DNA of 64,000 nucleotides from an uncultured Algibacter sp. (lineage in GTDB: Bacteria > Bacteroidota > Bacteroidia > Flavobacteriales > Flavobacteriaceae): positions 1 to 64,000 of the forward strand of contig CANMQH010000019.1 of NCBI GenBank assembly GCA_947499935.1. Direction: 5' to 3'. The position numbers and the translations under genes are program-made. Below are positions 44,566-56,674 of this stretch, piece by piece; position 1 is the first letter of the stretch, and each line of letters opens with the position of its first letter. The notes beneath the pieces were generated by a model, which was given only the letters and a program-made list of their open reading frames with translations, was not told the DNA's origin and searched no databases.

Positions 44566-45210
44566 ATGTCTTTAACAGAAACCTTAGCAAACAAAAATGC
44601 TGAAAGCAGAGCACGCATACCAAGCGAAGCTTTAGAAATTATGGATCGTGCAACAAATAGCTTAAAAGATGCACATATTCTTAATAATGCCATAAAAGTG
44701 AATGACACATTCCCTAATGCTGTGCTGAAAAACATAAATGGTGATAATAAAGGAATTGATAGTTTAAAAGGAGAAAAAGCTACAATAATTTCATTCTATA
44801 GAGGTGGTTGGTGCCCATATTGTAACATAGAATTACAAGCTTTACAAACTGCACTTCCAGAATTTAATGAACTTGGAGCTAATCTAATAGCCATTACTCC
44901 AGAAACTCCTGATAATTCCTTATCTACTTCAGAAAAGAATGCATTGAGTTTTGAAGTATTAAGCGATATAGACAATACATTTGCTAGAGAAATTGGACTT
45001 GTTTTTAAAATGCCAAAAGAATTACAAGAGGTATACTCAAAATTTGGTATTGATGTTAAAAAACATAATCAAAACGACGATTATGAGCTCCCTATAGCTG
45101 CTACGTTTGTTATTGATAATAATAACGCAGTCAAATATGTATACACTAATGAGGATTACACTAAAAGAGCTGATATAAATGAAATTAAATCTGCTATAAA
45201 ATCTTTATAA
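44566..45210 (+). CDS. Peroxiredoxin-like (AhpC/TSA) family protein
   Basis: 214 aa, thioredoxin fold. The active-site loop is FYRGGWCPYCNIELQALQ (CxxC) with SFEVLSDIDNTFAREIGL following. An N-terminal helical extension of about 45 residues precedes the redox domain. This is the peroxiredoxin-like family 2 type; it probably reduces peroxides or disulfides in the cytoplasm. Single gene with a terminator. Confidence 0.88.
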   Translation: MSLTETLANKNAESRARIPSEALEIMDRATNSLKDAHILNNAIKVNDTFPNAVLKNINGDNKGIDSLKGEKATIISFYRGGWCPYCNIELQALQTALPEFNELGANLIAITPETPDNSLSTSEKNALSFEVLSDIDNTFAREIGLVFKMPKELQEVYSKFGIDVKKHNQNDDYELPIAATFVIDNNNAVKYVYTNEDYTKRADINEIKSAIKSL

Positions 45211-45225
45211 AATATCTTATCATAT

Positions 45226-45265
45226 AAAAAAATAGGCTTGCTATAAAATAATAAGCCTATTTTTT
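45226..45265. terminator. Intrinsic terminator after the peroxiredoxin-like gene
   Basis: AAAAATAGGCTT (45228-45239) pairs with AAGCCTATTTTT (45253-45264) around a 13-nt loop, 17 bp after the stop, followed by T. Confidence 0.85.
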
Positions 45266-45301
45266 GTGACAGATTTAGCAAAACGCATAATTTTACTTTA
45301 A

Positions 45302-45547
45302 AAATACCATGAAAAACCAATTGAAATAAAATACTCAGCACTACAGGCAGGTGAAAAACTACATGAGGACATTGTCTCTAAAAATGAAAAATTAATACCT
45401 ACAGACTGGAAAGACATTTTTATAGTTAAAAAAACAACAATCACAAATACTACAGATATTGATTTTTCTAAAATTTTAAATATTAAGGCAAGTACATCTA
45501 ATTTAGAAATAAAAACAATTTTAACAGACTACATTACTAATTTCTAA
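45302..45547 (+). pseudogene. C-terminal remnant of a PseB/CapD-type nucleotide-sugar dehydratase gene
   Basis: An 81-codon open stretch with no start codon, preceded in frame by TAA at 45299-45301, encodes YHEKPIEIKYSALQAGEKLH, then EDIVSKNEKLIPTDWKDIFI, and ends in TDYITNF. The IEIKY...(G/A)EKLHE pattern is the C-terminal signature of UDP-GlcNAc 4,6-dehydratases/inverting 5-epimerases (PseB, FlaA1, CapD; for example IRPGEKLHEEM). The rest of the gene is absent. It overlaps the end of the proline dehydrogenase gene by 4 bp. Probably a decayed fragment left by a deletion or rearrangement. Confidence 0.6.
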
Positions 45548-46716
45548 ACCTTTCTACGCTTCTTTTCTTTAGTTAAAAGTGCTAATTCACGTCCAGTTTG
45601 CCCTGCTACAGAAGTGTTTTCTTCAGCTCTTCTTATTAAATATGGCATAACATCTTTAACGGGACCAAATGGCACATATTTAGCAACATTATAACCCAAA
45701 TTGGCAAGATTATAACTAATATGATCACTCATGCCATATAACTGACCAAACCATATTCGAGAATCATTGTTTGCTATATTCTTATCTTTCATGAGTTGCA
45801 TTAATAGATAAGAACTATCCTCATTATGAGTTCCTGCAAATAAAGAAATAATGTCTAAATTATTCATTATATATTTTAGAGCATCATCAAAATTCTTGTC
45901 TGTAGCAAATTTATTTTCACAAATTGGAGATGGATATCCATATTCTTTAGCTCTATCATTTTCTTTTTCCATGTAGGCGCCACGTACCAATTTATATCCT
46001 AAAAAATATTTACCTGCTTTTGCCTTTTCATGCTCTTCTTTTAAAAATGCCATACGATCATGTCTGTACATTTGTAGTGTATTATATACTACAGGTTTTT
46101 CTGTATTATATTTTTGCATAAGCTGAGTTACCAAAGTATCTGCAGCATCTTGCATCCAACTTTCTTCTCCGTCAATTAAAACGGCCACATAATTAACTTT
46201 CGCTTTTTCACAAACACTATAAAATCGATTTAAAACCCTGTTCCACTCTTCCGTTTCAATATCGGTTAAAGTTTCTCCTTTACTTATTTTTTCATATAAA
46301 TCAAATCGACCAAACCCACTAGGTTTAAAAACGGCTATAGGAATAGCATCAAGTGCTTTAGCAAAGTCTATTATTTTAAGAATTTTATCTCTTGCAGCAT
46401 CAAATTCACTTTCATTTGCTTTACCTTCTACAGAGTAATCTAAAACAGAACTTACGCCCTTACTATACATTTTTTCTATAACTGGTAGACAATCAGATTC
46501 GTTAACACCACCACAAAAATGATCAAAAACTGTTGATCTAATAAGTCCTTCTACTGGTAATTTGGCCTTTAATGCAAAATTAGTAGCCGCTGTACCAATT
46601 CTAACCAAGGGTTGTATAGAAATCATTTTAAACAAAAAATAAGCACGTTCTAATTCAGAATCATTTTTTAATGAAAATGCAATTTCAGTGTCGTCAAATA
46701 TTAAATCGGTATTCAT
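45544..46716 (-). CDS. Proline dehydrogenase
   Basis: 390 aa monofunctional FAD enzyme with a TIM-barrel fold. Motifs are VAVLIDGEESWMQDAAD, KLVRGAYMEKENDRAKEYGYP, FAGTHNEDS, QLYGMSDHISYNLANLGYNVAKYVPFGPVKDVMPYLIRRAEEN. It oxidises proline to pyrroline-5-carboxylate. It is not fused to P5C dehydrogenase as in E. coli PutA. Divergent from aroB. Confidence 0.93.
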   Translation of the reverse strand: MNTDLIFDDTEIAFSLKNDSELERAYFLFKMISIQPLVRIGTAATNFALKAKLPVEGLIRSTVFDHFCGGVNESDCLPVIEKMYSKGVSSVLDYSVEGKANESEFDAARDKILKIIDFAKALDAIPIAVFKPSGFGRFDLYEKISKGETLTDIETEEWNRVLNRFYSVCEKAKVNYVAVLIDGEESWMQDAADTLVTQLMQKYNTEKPVVYNTLQMYRHDRMAFLKEEHEKAKAGKYFLGYKLVRGAYMEKENDRAKEYGYPSPICENKFATDKNFDDALKYIMNNLDIISLFAGTHNEDSSYLLMQLMKDKNIANNDSRIWFGQLYGMSDHISYNLANLGYNVAKYVPFGPVKDVMPYLIRRAEENTSVAGQTGRELALLTKEKKRRKV

Positions 46717-46809
46717 GAATTGAAATTTTAATCAAAGATAATTATAGCTAAGTTATAATTTTATATAAAATCTCCTTAATTTCACCACCTCTAAAACAAC
46801 AATTATTTT

Positions 46810-47877
46810 ATGGATTCTATTAAAGCAAATGATAGTATCATTCACTTCAACGACAATTGCTATTCTTCATTAAACAAACACATTGCAGAACACAATTTTT
46901 CTAAGATTTTTATTTTGGTTGATGAAAATACGCATGAACATTGTCTTCCTATTGTTTTAAAACAACTAGAAACAAGTATTAGTATCGATATCATTGAAAT
47001 TGAATCTGGAGAAATTAATAAAACTATAGATACCTGCTTAGGCGTTTGGAATACACTTTCTGATTTAGATGCAGATAGAAAAAGTTTAATGATAAATATT
47101 GGTGGCGGCGTAATAACTGATCTTGGAGGTTTTGTTGCCTGTACATTTAAACGTGGTATAGCCTACATAAATGTACCAACCACGTTGCTTTCTATGGTTG
47201 ATGCTTCGGTTGGAGGAAAAACTGGAGTTGATTTAGGTCATTTAAAAAACCAAATAGGCGTTATAAGCAATCCAAATTTAGTATTGATAGATACAACGTT
47301 TTTAGATACACTAGCAGGAAATCAAATGCGGTCTGGATTAGCAGAAATGCTAAAACATGGCTTAATTACAGGGCATTCGTATTGGGACAAATTTCAAGAC
47401 TTATCTAAATTATCATTAAATGATTTAGATCAGTTAATTTATGATTCTGTTATTATAAAAAAGAACGTTGTAGAACATGATCCTTTTGAAAACAACCTTA
47501 GAAAAACACTCAATTTTGGACATACACTCGGGCATGCCATTGAGTCTCACTTTTTAAGCAGTGACCATAAAACAACATTACTACATGGAGAAGCTATAGT
47601 TGTGGGTATGATTTTAGCTTGTTATATTTCTACCAAACTCACAGGTTTCCCCAAAGCAGATACTGATGCTATAAAAGCATTATTTATTGGACATTATGGT
47701 AAAGTTACTATAGAAAAAAATGAACATGCTGCGATAATGGAACTTATGAAATATGACAAAAAAAACAATCACGGCAATATAAACTTCGTGCTTCTAAAAG
47801 CTATAGGAGCAGCAAAAATAGATTGTATTGTTGATGATAACATTATCATTGATGCCTTTGAGTATTATAATCAATAG
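46810..47877 (+). CDS. aroB: 3-dehydroquinate synthase AroB
   Basis: 355 aa. It cyclises DAHP in the second step of the shikimate pathway using NAD+ and Zn2+. Visible motifs are INIGGGVITDLGGFVA, PTTLLSMVDASVGGKTGVD, GLAEMLKHGLI and the metal-binding NFGHTLGHAIES and LLHGEAIVVGM. Single gene. Confidence 0.95.
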   Translation: MDSIKANDSIIHFNDNCYSSLNKHIAEHNFSKIFILVDENTHEHCLPIVLKQLETSISIDIIEIESGEINKTIDTCLGVWNTLSDLDADRKSLMINIGGGVITDLGGFVACTFKRGIAYINVPTTLLSMVDASVGGKTGVDLGHLKNQIGVISNPNLVLIDTTFLDTLAGNQMRSGLAEMLKHGLITGHSYWDKFQDLSKLSLNDLDQLIYDSVIIKKNVVEHDPFENNLRKTLNFGHTLGHAIESHFLSSDHKTTLLHGEAIVVGMILACYISTKLTGFPKADTDAIKALFIGHYGKVTIEKNEHAAIMELMKYDKKNNHGNINFVLLKAIGAAKIDCIVDDNIIIDAFEYYNQ

Positions 47878-47928
47878 GTAACTACTTAATAATATTATAG
47901 TGTAAAAAAATAGTTATTAAAACTGAAT

Positions 47929-48789
47929 TTATATATTCTTGGTATGAAAAGAAACTAAACCCTCTATAGGTCTACGTTCAAAATTACCAACTTTAAAGCC
48001 CATTTCTTCGCTTACTTCTTTAATCTCTTTTTGATAGAAATATGCAATAGAACCAGCAAAATGTACAGGAACTGTTTTAATTTCTTCTTCAAATTGCATA
48101 ATCATATTCGTTGAAAATAAACGTATACCTGTTTTAATAAGGTTAATAATATATTCAGACTCTTTATTTAAAAACATAAATTCAGCAAAGTTGGCTAAAT
48201 ATGCATTTGGATTTGGCAGTTTATATAAATTATATTTTATAAAGTCTGATTCCAAATTATATTTACTTCCAAAAGCGACTTTAATATGTTCTGGCATTTT
48301 ATTAAAATAGTAATCTCTTATAAGTTGTTTCCCATAATAATTACCAGAAGCATCGTCCATAAGTGTGTAACCTAAAGAGTTTACACGTTGATGTAGAACT
48401 TCGCCATCAAAATAACTACAATTAGAACCTGTACCTAAAATACAAACTACAGCGGCTTCTTTTGGATGATTAATTGTTGAATAAACTGCGGCTAAAGTAT
48501 CTTCATTAACCTCAATATGAGCATTAGTAAAAATCTCTTGTAACACACCTTTTAATAGCAATCTAGGATTTTCGGTACCACAACCTGCACCATAAAAATA
48601 AACGTGAGATACAATATGTCTATTGTGTTTTAAATCCTCATTACTCTTGATGATTTTTTTTAATTTTTTCTCAGATAAAATAGCTGGATTAAGACCTTTA
48701 GTACGAATCTTTTCCAATAGTTTTTCACCATTACTATCTACGGCTATCCAATCGGATTTTGTAGAACCACTATCAACAATTAAAATCAT
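47929..48789 (-). CDS. BadF/BadG/BcrA/BcrD-type sugar kinase (N-acetylglucosamine kinase-like)
   Basis: 286 aa ASKHA-fold kinase. The phosphate-1 loop is MILIVDSGSTKSDWIAVD, and VCILGTGSNCSYFDG and VHFAGSIAYFY are the other nucleotide-binding segments. It probably phosphorylates GlcNAc or a related amino sugar. It is downstream of gap-pfkA on the same strand but separated from gap by a terminator. Confidence 0.82.
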   Translation of the reverse strand: MILIVDSGSTKSDWIAVDSNGEKLLEKIRTKGLNPAILSEKKLKKIIKSNEDLKHNRHIVSHVYFYGAGCGTENPRLLLKGVLQEIFTNAHIEVNEDTLAAVYSTINHPKEAAVVCILGTGSNCSYFDGEVLHQRVNSLGYTLMDDASGNYYGKQLIRDYYFNKMPEHIKVAFGSKYNLESDFIKYNLYKLPNPNAYLANFAEFMFLNKESEYIINLIKTGIRLFSTNMIMQFEEEIKTVPVHFAGSIAYFYQKEIKEVSEEMGFKVGNFERRPIEGLVSFHTKNI

Positions 48790-48800
48790 AAGTTTTTATA

Positions 48801-48848
48801 TAAAAAAACTCCACAGTCTATTGTATAAACACAATAATACTGTGGAGT
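48801..48848 (-). terminator. Terminator of the pfkA-gap unit
   Basis: On the minus strand ACTCCACAGT (48848-48839) pairs with ACTGTGGAGT (48817-48808), with an inner ATTGT/ACAAT extension, followed by seven T (48807-48801). Confidence 0.85.
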
Positions 48849-48864
48849 CATTAATTTAAATATA

Positions 48865-50870
<2,006 letters not shown>

Positions 50871-51013
50871 TGATTTTATTAGTTATATAAACGTAAAATT
50901 ACTAAACAAATAGTACATATCTATAGCATTAATAGTAATTTAACCCTATTTTAAACTATAACGTTTTAGTAAATACACCATTTCTGGTTATGAAAAACAA
51001 ATAAAAAACACAC

Positions 51014-54000
51014 TTATTTTTTTGAAGAAGGTTTTATAGTAATATAGTCTGGTAGAGCATCTTTTTCCTTTTTTTTAGGTTCTTCTTCAATAATATTTTT
51101 AATCTTTTTTGATTTTTTAAATAGTTTTTGTAAGAGCTCTTTAAAGGTATCAAAATCTACATTATAAGAAATACCTACACCTTGAGTATACCCTATAGCA
51201 TCTCCAAAATTCCGGATACTATTTTCTCTATTAAATACTTTGGCTGTAAGTGTGCCTTCTGTATTTAAAAGAAAATCTATTTCTACATCTCCCGCTATAA
51301 CAGTTTCTGTGGCTCCTCCTACTGGTACACCTACTTTTCCATTAATTAAAACACGGTCGCTTATTTGTGTTTGCAGCGTGACCCCTACTCGATTATCGGT
51401 TTGATAATCTGTCCTGTTTTGCCCAGCTTCAAAATATGGATTTAAATTAAGTTTACTATCTCCTGATCCAAATATACCACCAATAATACCATTAAGTCTT
51501 TCTGCGATTGTTCCAGAAAAATTAACCTCATTTAAACTCGTTGAAAATGAACCTGTAGATATTAAGTATAGGGCTTGATTTTCTCTATCATCTTCTGATT
51601 CTAGCCTATACTGAAGCTCTGATTTTATAGTAGAACCCACATTTGGAAACTCAAAAGTGAAATCTGGTTTAGGTTGCTCTAAGTCTCCACGAATGGCAAT
51701 ATTTAGCTCTACGGGAATACTCCTATTTATGGGATTATCCAATAATGGCGATGGGTTTGCCTGCGTTTTATATATAGCTAGCATATCTATTTGTGCTTTT
51801 AAAGGATCGCCTTCCCAAGCTATTGTACCACCAGGTTGTACCGTAAATTGTTTTTGAATAACACCGCCATAAGCAAAATTATAAGTACCTTCAAATACCG
51901 CATAATCTCCCCACATATTAAATTTTCCATTAGTATTAATCTCAAAAAGTAAACTCCCTATACCTCTACCTTTTAACGAATGGCCTGTGTTTTTATCTAT
52001 GATAACTTCTACTTCGGCATCTTCACTTACATCTAAATCAAAATCTAATTCCAATCCTTTAATATCTTCAAAAACATAATCTTCACCTTTTCTTCTGGCT
52101 TCTTTTTCTTCTTTTGTAATGAAGTGAATAAATGAATTATCTCCAAAAGACTGTGCATCAGACAATGGGATTTTAAACACCGTACCTCGCTTTGTTTCAC
52201 CAAGCACCTTAATAACTAATTGTTCTGTTGGTCCAAATATTCTGGCTGTTCCTCCAATAAAGCCTTTACCATAATAAAGAGCATCTTCTGTTTCTTTAGT
52301 ATCTAAAACTAATAACCGCGGTGTAGATAAATTTAAATCTAAATCCCATTTAGAGAAATTAATATGGCTTAACGACCCACTTAACTCACCTCGTGAATAA
52401 TGTTTAGTATCTGTGAGTCTAATATTATTAAAAATAAAACTTTGATTTTTTAAGGTTACAGAAGCTTTATCGTTAAAATTATAATCTACATTAAGATAGG
52501 GTATTCCTAACCCGCCTTTATTTATTTTTAAATCACCATTTATATTAGGCCGTTTTAAATCGCCTACAACCTTTACATCCCCTGTAACACTACCACGTAT
52601 ATCACTTAATACGCTTTGCAATAGCGGGTTTAAAGGAAATAAATTAAAGTCATTAAAGCCTAATACAACATTTATTGCCGATTTAGTTCCAGAAACATCT
52701 ATATTACCTCTAGCTCTAAACGATTTTTGTACATCATTTTTAATTGTGGCATCAACTTTATAATTGGTTAGTGACTCATTACCAATTATTGTAGCATCAA
52801 AAGACCCCAATAAATAATCGTTAACTTTAAAATCGTCAATTACAATCGTAGAATTTGGTAAATAACTACCATTTTTTTGAAGCAAGTCTAACTTCCCATT
52901 TACATTGCCTTTTAAAGACAAGCTATCTATTTTTGGTGTAATCTTGGCTAAATCTACATTTGTAAAATTAAGTTTTATGTCTTTTTGGGTAGAATCTTTT
53001 AAAAATCCTGAAAGTTTTATTTCTTCGTTTTTATGATTGATTCTAAACTTATCTATATCAAATTTTGTGAACTTTTTATCGAATGATATTTTATGAAATT
53101 TATCTTGGTTCTCATTAACAAACCATGTATTTCCTTTTATTGTAAAATCTGATTGTTTAAAGCCTATTACAGATTCATTTTCTTTATTTACAGTATGATA
53201 AAAACTTAAATTATAGGCATCATTATTACGTTTTCCACCACTAAATTCTGAACGCATAAACAGAGTATCGTTTACCGTTACATTAATAAGGTTAAACTTA
53301 GATACGTTATAGTATTTTGTATTTAAACTATCTATCTCTACAAGCGTATTAAATAAAGGGTTACTATTATCTACTTGAAGCTCAATATTACTAGCAAAAT
53401 AATCTAATAGTTTTATTTCGGGAGATTTAAAGGTTAGTTTAAATTTCTTCTCGTCGCTTTCTACCCTACCTCTTATATAAGTGTTTTTACCAACTTCTAT
53501 TTCTGGATAAAACACCTCTACAATTTTATTATAAATTTTAAAATTAAAATCTATGCTTTGGTTGTTTTCTAACTCGTGTGGCACATAATTAGTATATATA
53601 TAACCTACAGAATTTTGAAATAATTTTGTTAAATCTTTAAATAAAAATCGTCCTTTTAAATCACCTTCGATAATATCAGGTGAGTTAAATTCTATAAAAC
53701 GAATGTCTTCTTGAAACCTAGATGATATATTTAATTTATCAAAATAATACGTGTCATTCTCATTTTTGTATACCGTTTTTGTAAAAGCTATATTGCCATA
53801 AGCATCATCTAGGGTACTACTATTCATGTTCATTTTAACACGACTTTTAAAAATAGATATACTATCCTTTTTCACAAAGTTTAAAGTATTTAAATCAGCA
53901 TATTCAACAATAGCTTCAAAATCGTATTTTTTTGTTTTTTCAGAAAAATCTACAAGCCCAGCAAAATTGAGCTTTAAGTTTTTATCGTTAACAACTAAGT

Positions 54001-55417
54001 TTCCATCAAAGATTCTATTTTTTACCGTACCTGCAACCTTAAGATTATTATAATTGTATTTATTATATTCAATTTGAAAAACATCACCTGTAACTTCTGT
54101 ATCAATTGTTTCTGAAGTAAAACCTGTTCCATTTACATCAAAATTTAAAGAGGCTAGACCAACCGTAGGGTCATTTAAAAATTTACCAAAATCAAATTCT
54201 GTAAAAACAACTTTTCCGTTATAATTTGCATTATCTATATCGTTAAGTTTACTAATCTCTAAATTGGAATCTACAAACCCCAAATCTGTATTAATAGTAA
54301 TATCTGCTTTAACTTTTGTAGATGTAATTTGAGAATTACCAGAAATTGTAAAATAACCAAGTCTACCAAAAGATGTTGGAATAGCTTCCCCCAAAACGTT
54401 TGGTAATAATGCTTTTAAATCTATGTATGTTGATGATAAATTTTTAAAACGCCCATCCATTTGAAAACTTTTGGGGTCTTTACTAAATATGTTTTTAAAA
54501 ATTAAATCGCCATAAATTTTTGTATTCCTGCTAGTATTTAACTTAAGATTTTTTGTTATTAGATTATTTAAAGTCCCTGATACATCTGTGCTAAACCGTG
54601 CCGATTGATTGACCCCAAACTCATTATAAAAGGTATTAAGTTCATTTAAAGACACCTTAGAATCTTTAAAATTCGCAGTAACCAAAACCTTATCTACAAA
54701 ATATTTAAAATCACCTCGGTTATAAGAAAATTTTAAAGCTCCTTTTAAAACCGAATTAGGTGTTTTTAGTTCTAGGTTAGCAAAAGTCATATCGCTAAGC
54801 GTATAACTAAAATTTGTAATCATATTTTTTACCTCTACACCTCTACTGTCTTTAAAAGATAGTTTATTTATTCGTGCACTAACATCTGTTCCACTTACTA
54901 AAAAATTTGTAGCATTAATATTTAAATCTTTAAAATGTAAGACATCAACAGTTTTTAAATTTTCGTTTGAGAATTTAAAAGCACTGTTATAAATGGATAT
55001 ATCGCTGGAAGAAAATATAAATTTACTCTTAGACGATTTTGGGTTATTATTTTCAAATCGTCTCACAAAAACATCTAAATTTGTTTCAGACGCCTCTTTG
55101 TATGTTCTAATATTAAACAAAGCATTCTCAACATCTATATCTCCAAAAACAAGATTACCTTTAGAAAGGTTTGTATAACTTAAAATAGATGTATTTATTT
55201 CTGAAACACTAATAAGTGTATCATTTTTATAATCCTTAATTAAGATGTTTTTAAGCTCTACATCACCATTAAATTGTAAGCTTACTTTATCTATATTAAT
55301 ATTGGTCTTAAATTGTTCGTTTAATTTTTTTGTAGCATATTTTCCAAGACCAGTTTGAACACTAGATATAGACAGTACCAACACCAAAATGATGAATAGC
55401 ATGAGTATTATACCCAC
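51014..55417 (-). CDS. TamB-family (DUF490) translocation and assembly module protein
   Basis: 1467 aa. An N-terminal membrane anchor is followed by about 1300 residues of repeating beta-strand pattern (AsmA/TamB-like groove) and a C-terminal DUF490 domain (about 1130-1420) with GGTIAWEGDPLKAQIDMLAIYKT, FEFPNVGSTIKSELQYRLES and FDTFKELLQKLF. TamB-type proteins span the periplasm and support outer-membrane protein assembly or lipid transfer. The GTG at 55417 starts inside the hydrophobic segment; the basic residues that normally precede it (RIKKFFKILLKIVG) are encoded upstream in frame back to a stop, but without ATG, GTG or TTG. The true start is therefore uncertain. Confidence 0.9.
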   Translation of the reverse strand: MGIILMLFIILVLVLSISSVQTGLGKYATKKLNEQFKTNINIDKVSLQFNGDVELKNILIKDYKNDTLISVSEINTSILSYTNLSKGNLVFGDIDVENALFNIRTYKEASETNLDVFVRRFENNNPKSSKSKFIFSSSDISIYNSAFKFSNENLKTVDVLHFKDLNINATNFLVSGTDVSARINKLSFKDSRGVEVKNMITNFSYTLSDMTFANLELKTPNSVLKGALKFSYNRGDFKYFVDKVLVTANFKDSKVSLNELNTFYNEFGVNQSARFSTDVSGTLNNLITKNLKLNTSRNTKIYGDLIFKNIFSKDPKSFQMDGRFKNLSSTYIDLKALLPNVLGEAIPTSFGRLGYFTISGNSQITSTKVKADITINTDLGFVDSNLEISKLNDIDNANYNGKVVFTEFDFGKFLNDPTVGLASLNFDVNGTGFTSETIDTEVTGDVFQIEYNKYNYNNLKVAGTVKNRIFDGNLVVNDKNLKLNFAGLVDFSEKTKKYDFEAIVEYADLNTLNFVKKDSISIFKSRVKMNMNSSTLDDAYGNIAFTKTVYKNENDTYYFDKLNISSRFQEDIRFIEFNSPDIIEGDLKGRFLFKDLTKLFQNSVGYIYTNYVPHELENNQSIDFNFKIYNKIVEVFYPEIEVGKNTYIRGRVESDEKKFKLTFKSPEIKLLDYFASNIELQVDNSNPLFNTLVEIDSLNTKYYNVSKFNLINVTVNDTLFMRSEFSGGKRNNDAYNLSFYHTVNKENESVIGFKQSDFTIKGNTWFVNENQDKFHKISFDKKFTKFDIDKFRINHKNEEIKLSGFLKDSTQKDIKLNFTNVDLAKITPKIDSLSLKGNVNGKLDLLQKNGSYLPNSTIVIDDFKVNDYLLGSFDATIIGNESLTNYKVDATIKNDVQKSFRARGNIDVSGTKSAINVVLGFNDFNLFPLNPLLQSVLSDIRGSVTGDVKVVGDLKRPNINGDLKINKGGLGIPYLNVDYNFNDKASVTLKNQSFIFNNIRLTDTKHYSRGELSGSLSHINFSKWDLDLNLSTPRLLVLDTKETEDALYYGKGFIGGTARIFGPTEQLVIKVLGETKRGTVFKIPLSDAQSFGDNSFIHFITKEEKEARRKGEDYVFEDIKGLELDFDLDVSEDAEVEVIIDKNTGHSLKGRGIGSLLFEINTNGKFNMWGDYAVFEGTYNFAYGGVIQKQFTVQPGGTIAWEGDPLKAQIDMLAIYKTQANPSPLLDNPINRSIPVELNIAIRGDLEQPKPDFTFEFPNVGSTIKSELQYRLESEDDRENQALYLISTGSFSTSLNEVNFSGTIAERLNGIIGGIFGSGDSKLNLNPYFEAGQNRTDYQTDNRVGVTLQTQISDRVLINGKVGVPVGGATETVIAGDVEIDFLLNTEGTLTAKVFNRENSIRNFGDAIGYTQGVGISYNVDFDTFKELLQKLFKKSKKIKNIIEEEPKKKEKDALPDYITIKPSSKK

Positions 55418-55651
55418 AATCTTTAATAGTATTTTAAAAAACTTCTTGATACGTTTAAAATTATAATTTTATTGAAAACAATTAATTCACAAACAATAAC
55501 ACTATCCGTTTTTGGGACGGTGCAATAAAAAGACATCCAAATTTATTTATACTTAAGATAAATAAGTATTAATTTTGTAATTAAATTTAAAATAATATTG
55601 AGAGCATCTATAGTTTTCAAAATTAACAATTATTATGCCTAATTATAACTA

Positions 55652-56674
55652 ATGACTTCACAAAATATTTATATTCTAGGTATTGAGTCTTCTTGCGATG
55701 ATACAGCGGCTTCTGTAATGCATAACGGACGTATTTTAAGCAATGTTGTTGCTAACCAAAAAATACATGAAGCTTATGGTGGTGTTGTACCCGAATTAGC
55801 CTCTAGAGCCCACCAACAAAATATTGTTCCTGTAGTAGATCAAGCTCTTAAAAAAGCTAATATTACAAAAGACCAATTACATGCTATTGCATTTACACGG
55901 GGCCCTGGATTAATGGGCAGTTTATTGGTAGGCACCTCTTTTGCAAAATCTTTAGCCTATGGTTTAAATATACCGTTAATAGATGTTAACCATATGCAAG
56001 GTCATATTTTAGCACATTTTATTGATGAAGACGGTTTTGATAAACCGCCATTTCCATTTTTAGCTATGACTATATCTGGTGGTCATACGCAAATAGTTAA
56101 AGTAGATTATTATTTTGATATGACCGTAATTGGTGAAACCATTGATGATGCTGTTGGTGAAGCATTTGATAAAAGCGGTAAAATATTAGGGCTAGGTTAC
56201 CCAGCAGGACCAGAAATTGATAAACGTGCCAAATTAGGAAACCCAAAAGCCTTTACTTTTACAAAACCTAGGGTTGATGGCTTAAACTTTAGTTTTTCTG
56301 GATTTAAAACTGCTGTGCTTTATTTTATTCAACGTGAAGTTAAAGCTAACCCAAATTTTATAGAAGACCGTTTAAATGATATTTGTGCCTCTATACAATA
56401 TACTATTATTGGGATTTTAATAGATAAATTAAAGCAAGCGGTTAAAGACACTGGCATTACACATATTGCCATTGGCGGTGGTGTTTCGGCAAACTCTGGT
56501 ATAAGACAAGCTTTAAAAGATGGTGAACAAAAATTTGGATGGTCAACCTATGTCCCTAAGTTTGAATTTACTACAGATAATGCCGCAATGATAGCCATAG
56601 TAGGGCATTTAAAATATTTAGAACAAGATTTTGCAGAACAGGATGTTTTAGCTTCGGCTCGCTTAAAAATATGA
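55652..56674 (+). CDS. tsaD: tRNA N6-threonylcarbamoyladenosine transferase TsaD
   Basis: 340 aa. ILGIESSCDDTAASV at the N terminus, metal ligands in HMQGHILAH, the MTISGGHTQIVKV nucleotide loop, DAVGEAFDKSGKILGLGYPAGP and IAIGGGVSANSGIR. It transfers threonylcarbamoyl to A37 of ANN-decoding tRNAs. The stop overlaps the next small gene (ATGA). Confidence 0.97.
   Translation: MTSQNIYILGIESSCDDTAASVMHNGRILSNVVANQKIHEAYGGVVPELASRAHQQNIVPVVDQALKKANITKDQLHAIAFTRGPGLMGSLLVGTSFAKSLAYGLNIPLIDVNHMQGHILAHFIDEDGFDKPPFPFLAMTISGGHTQIVKVDYYFDMTVIGETIDDAVGEAFDKSGKILGLGYPAGPEIDKRAKLGNPKAFTFTKPRVDGLNFSFSGFKTAVLYFIQREVKANPNFIEDRLNDICASIQYTIIGILIDKLKQAVKDTGITHIAIGGGVSANSGIRQALKDGEQKFGWSTYVPKFEFTTDNAAMIAIVGHLKYLEQDFAEQDVLASARLKI

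Noticed and set aside
45156-45341. 61-codon minus-strand ORF across the terminator
   Set aside because: It runs through the hairpin and the pseudogene in antisense and has no features of a protein-coding gene.
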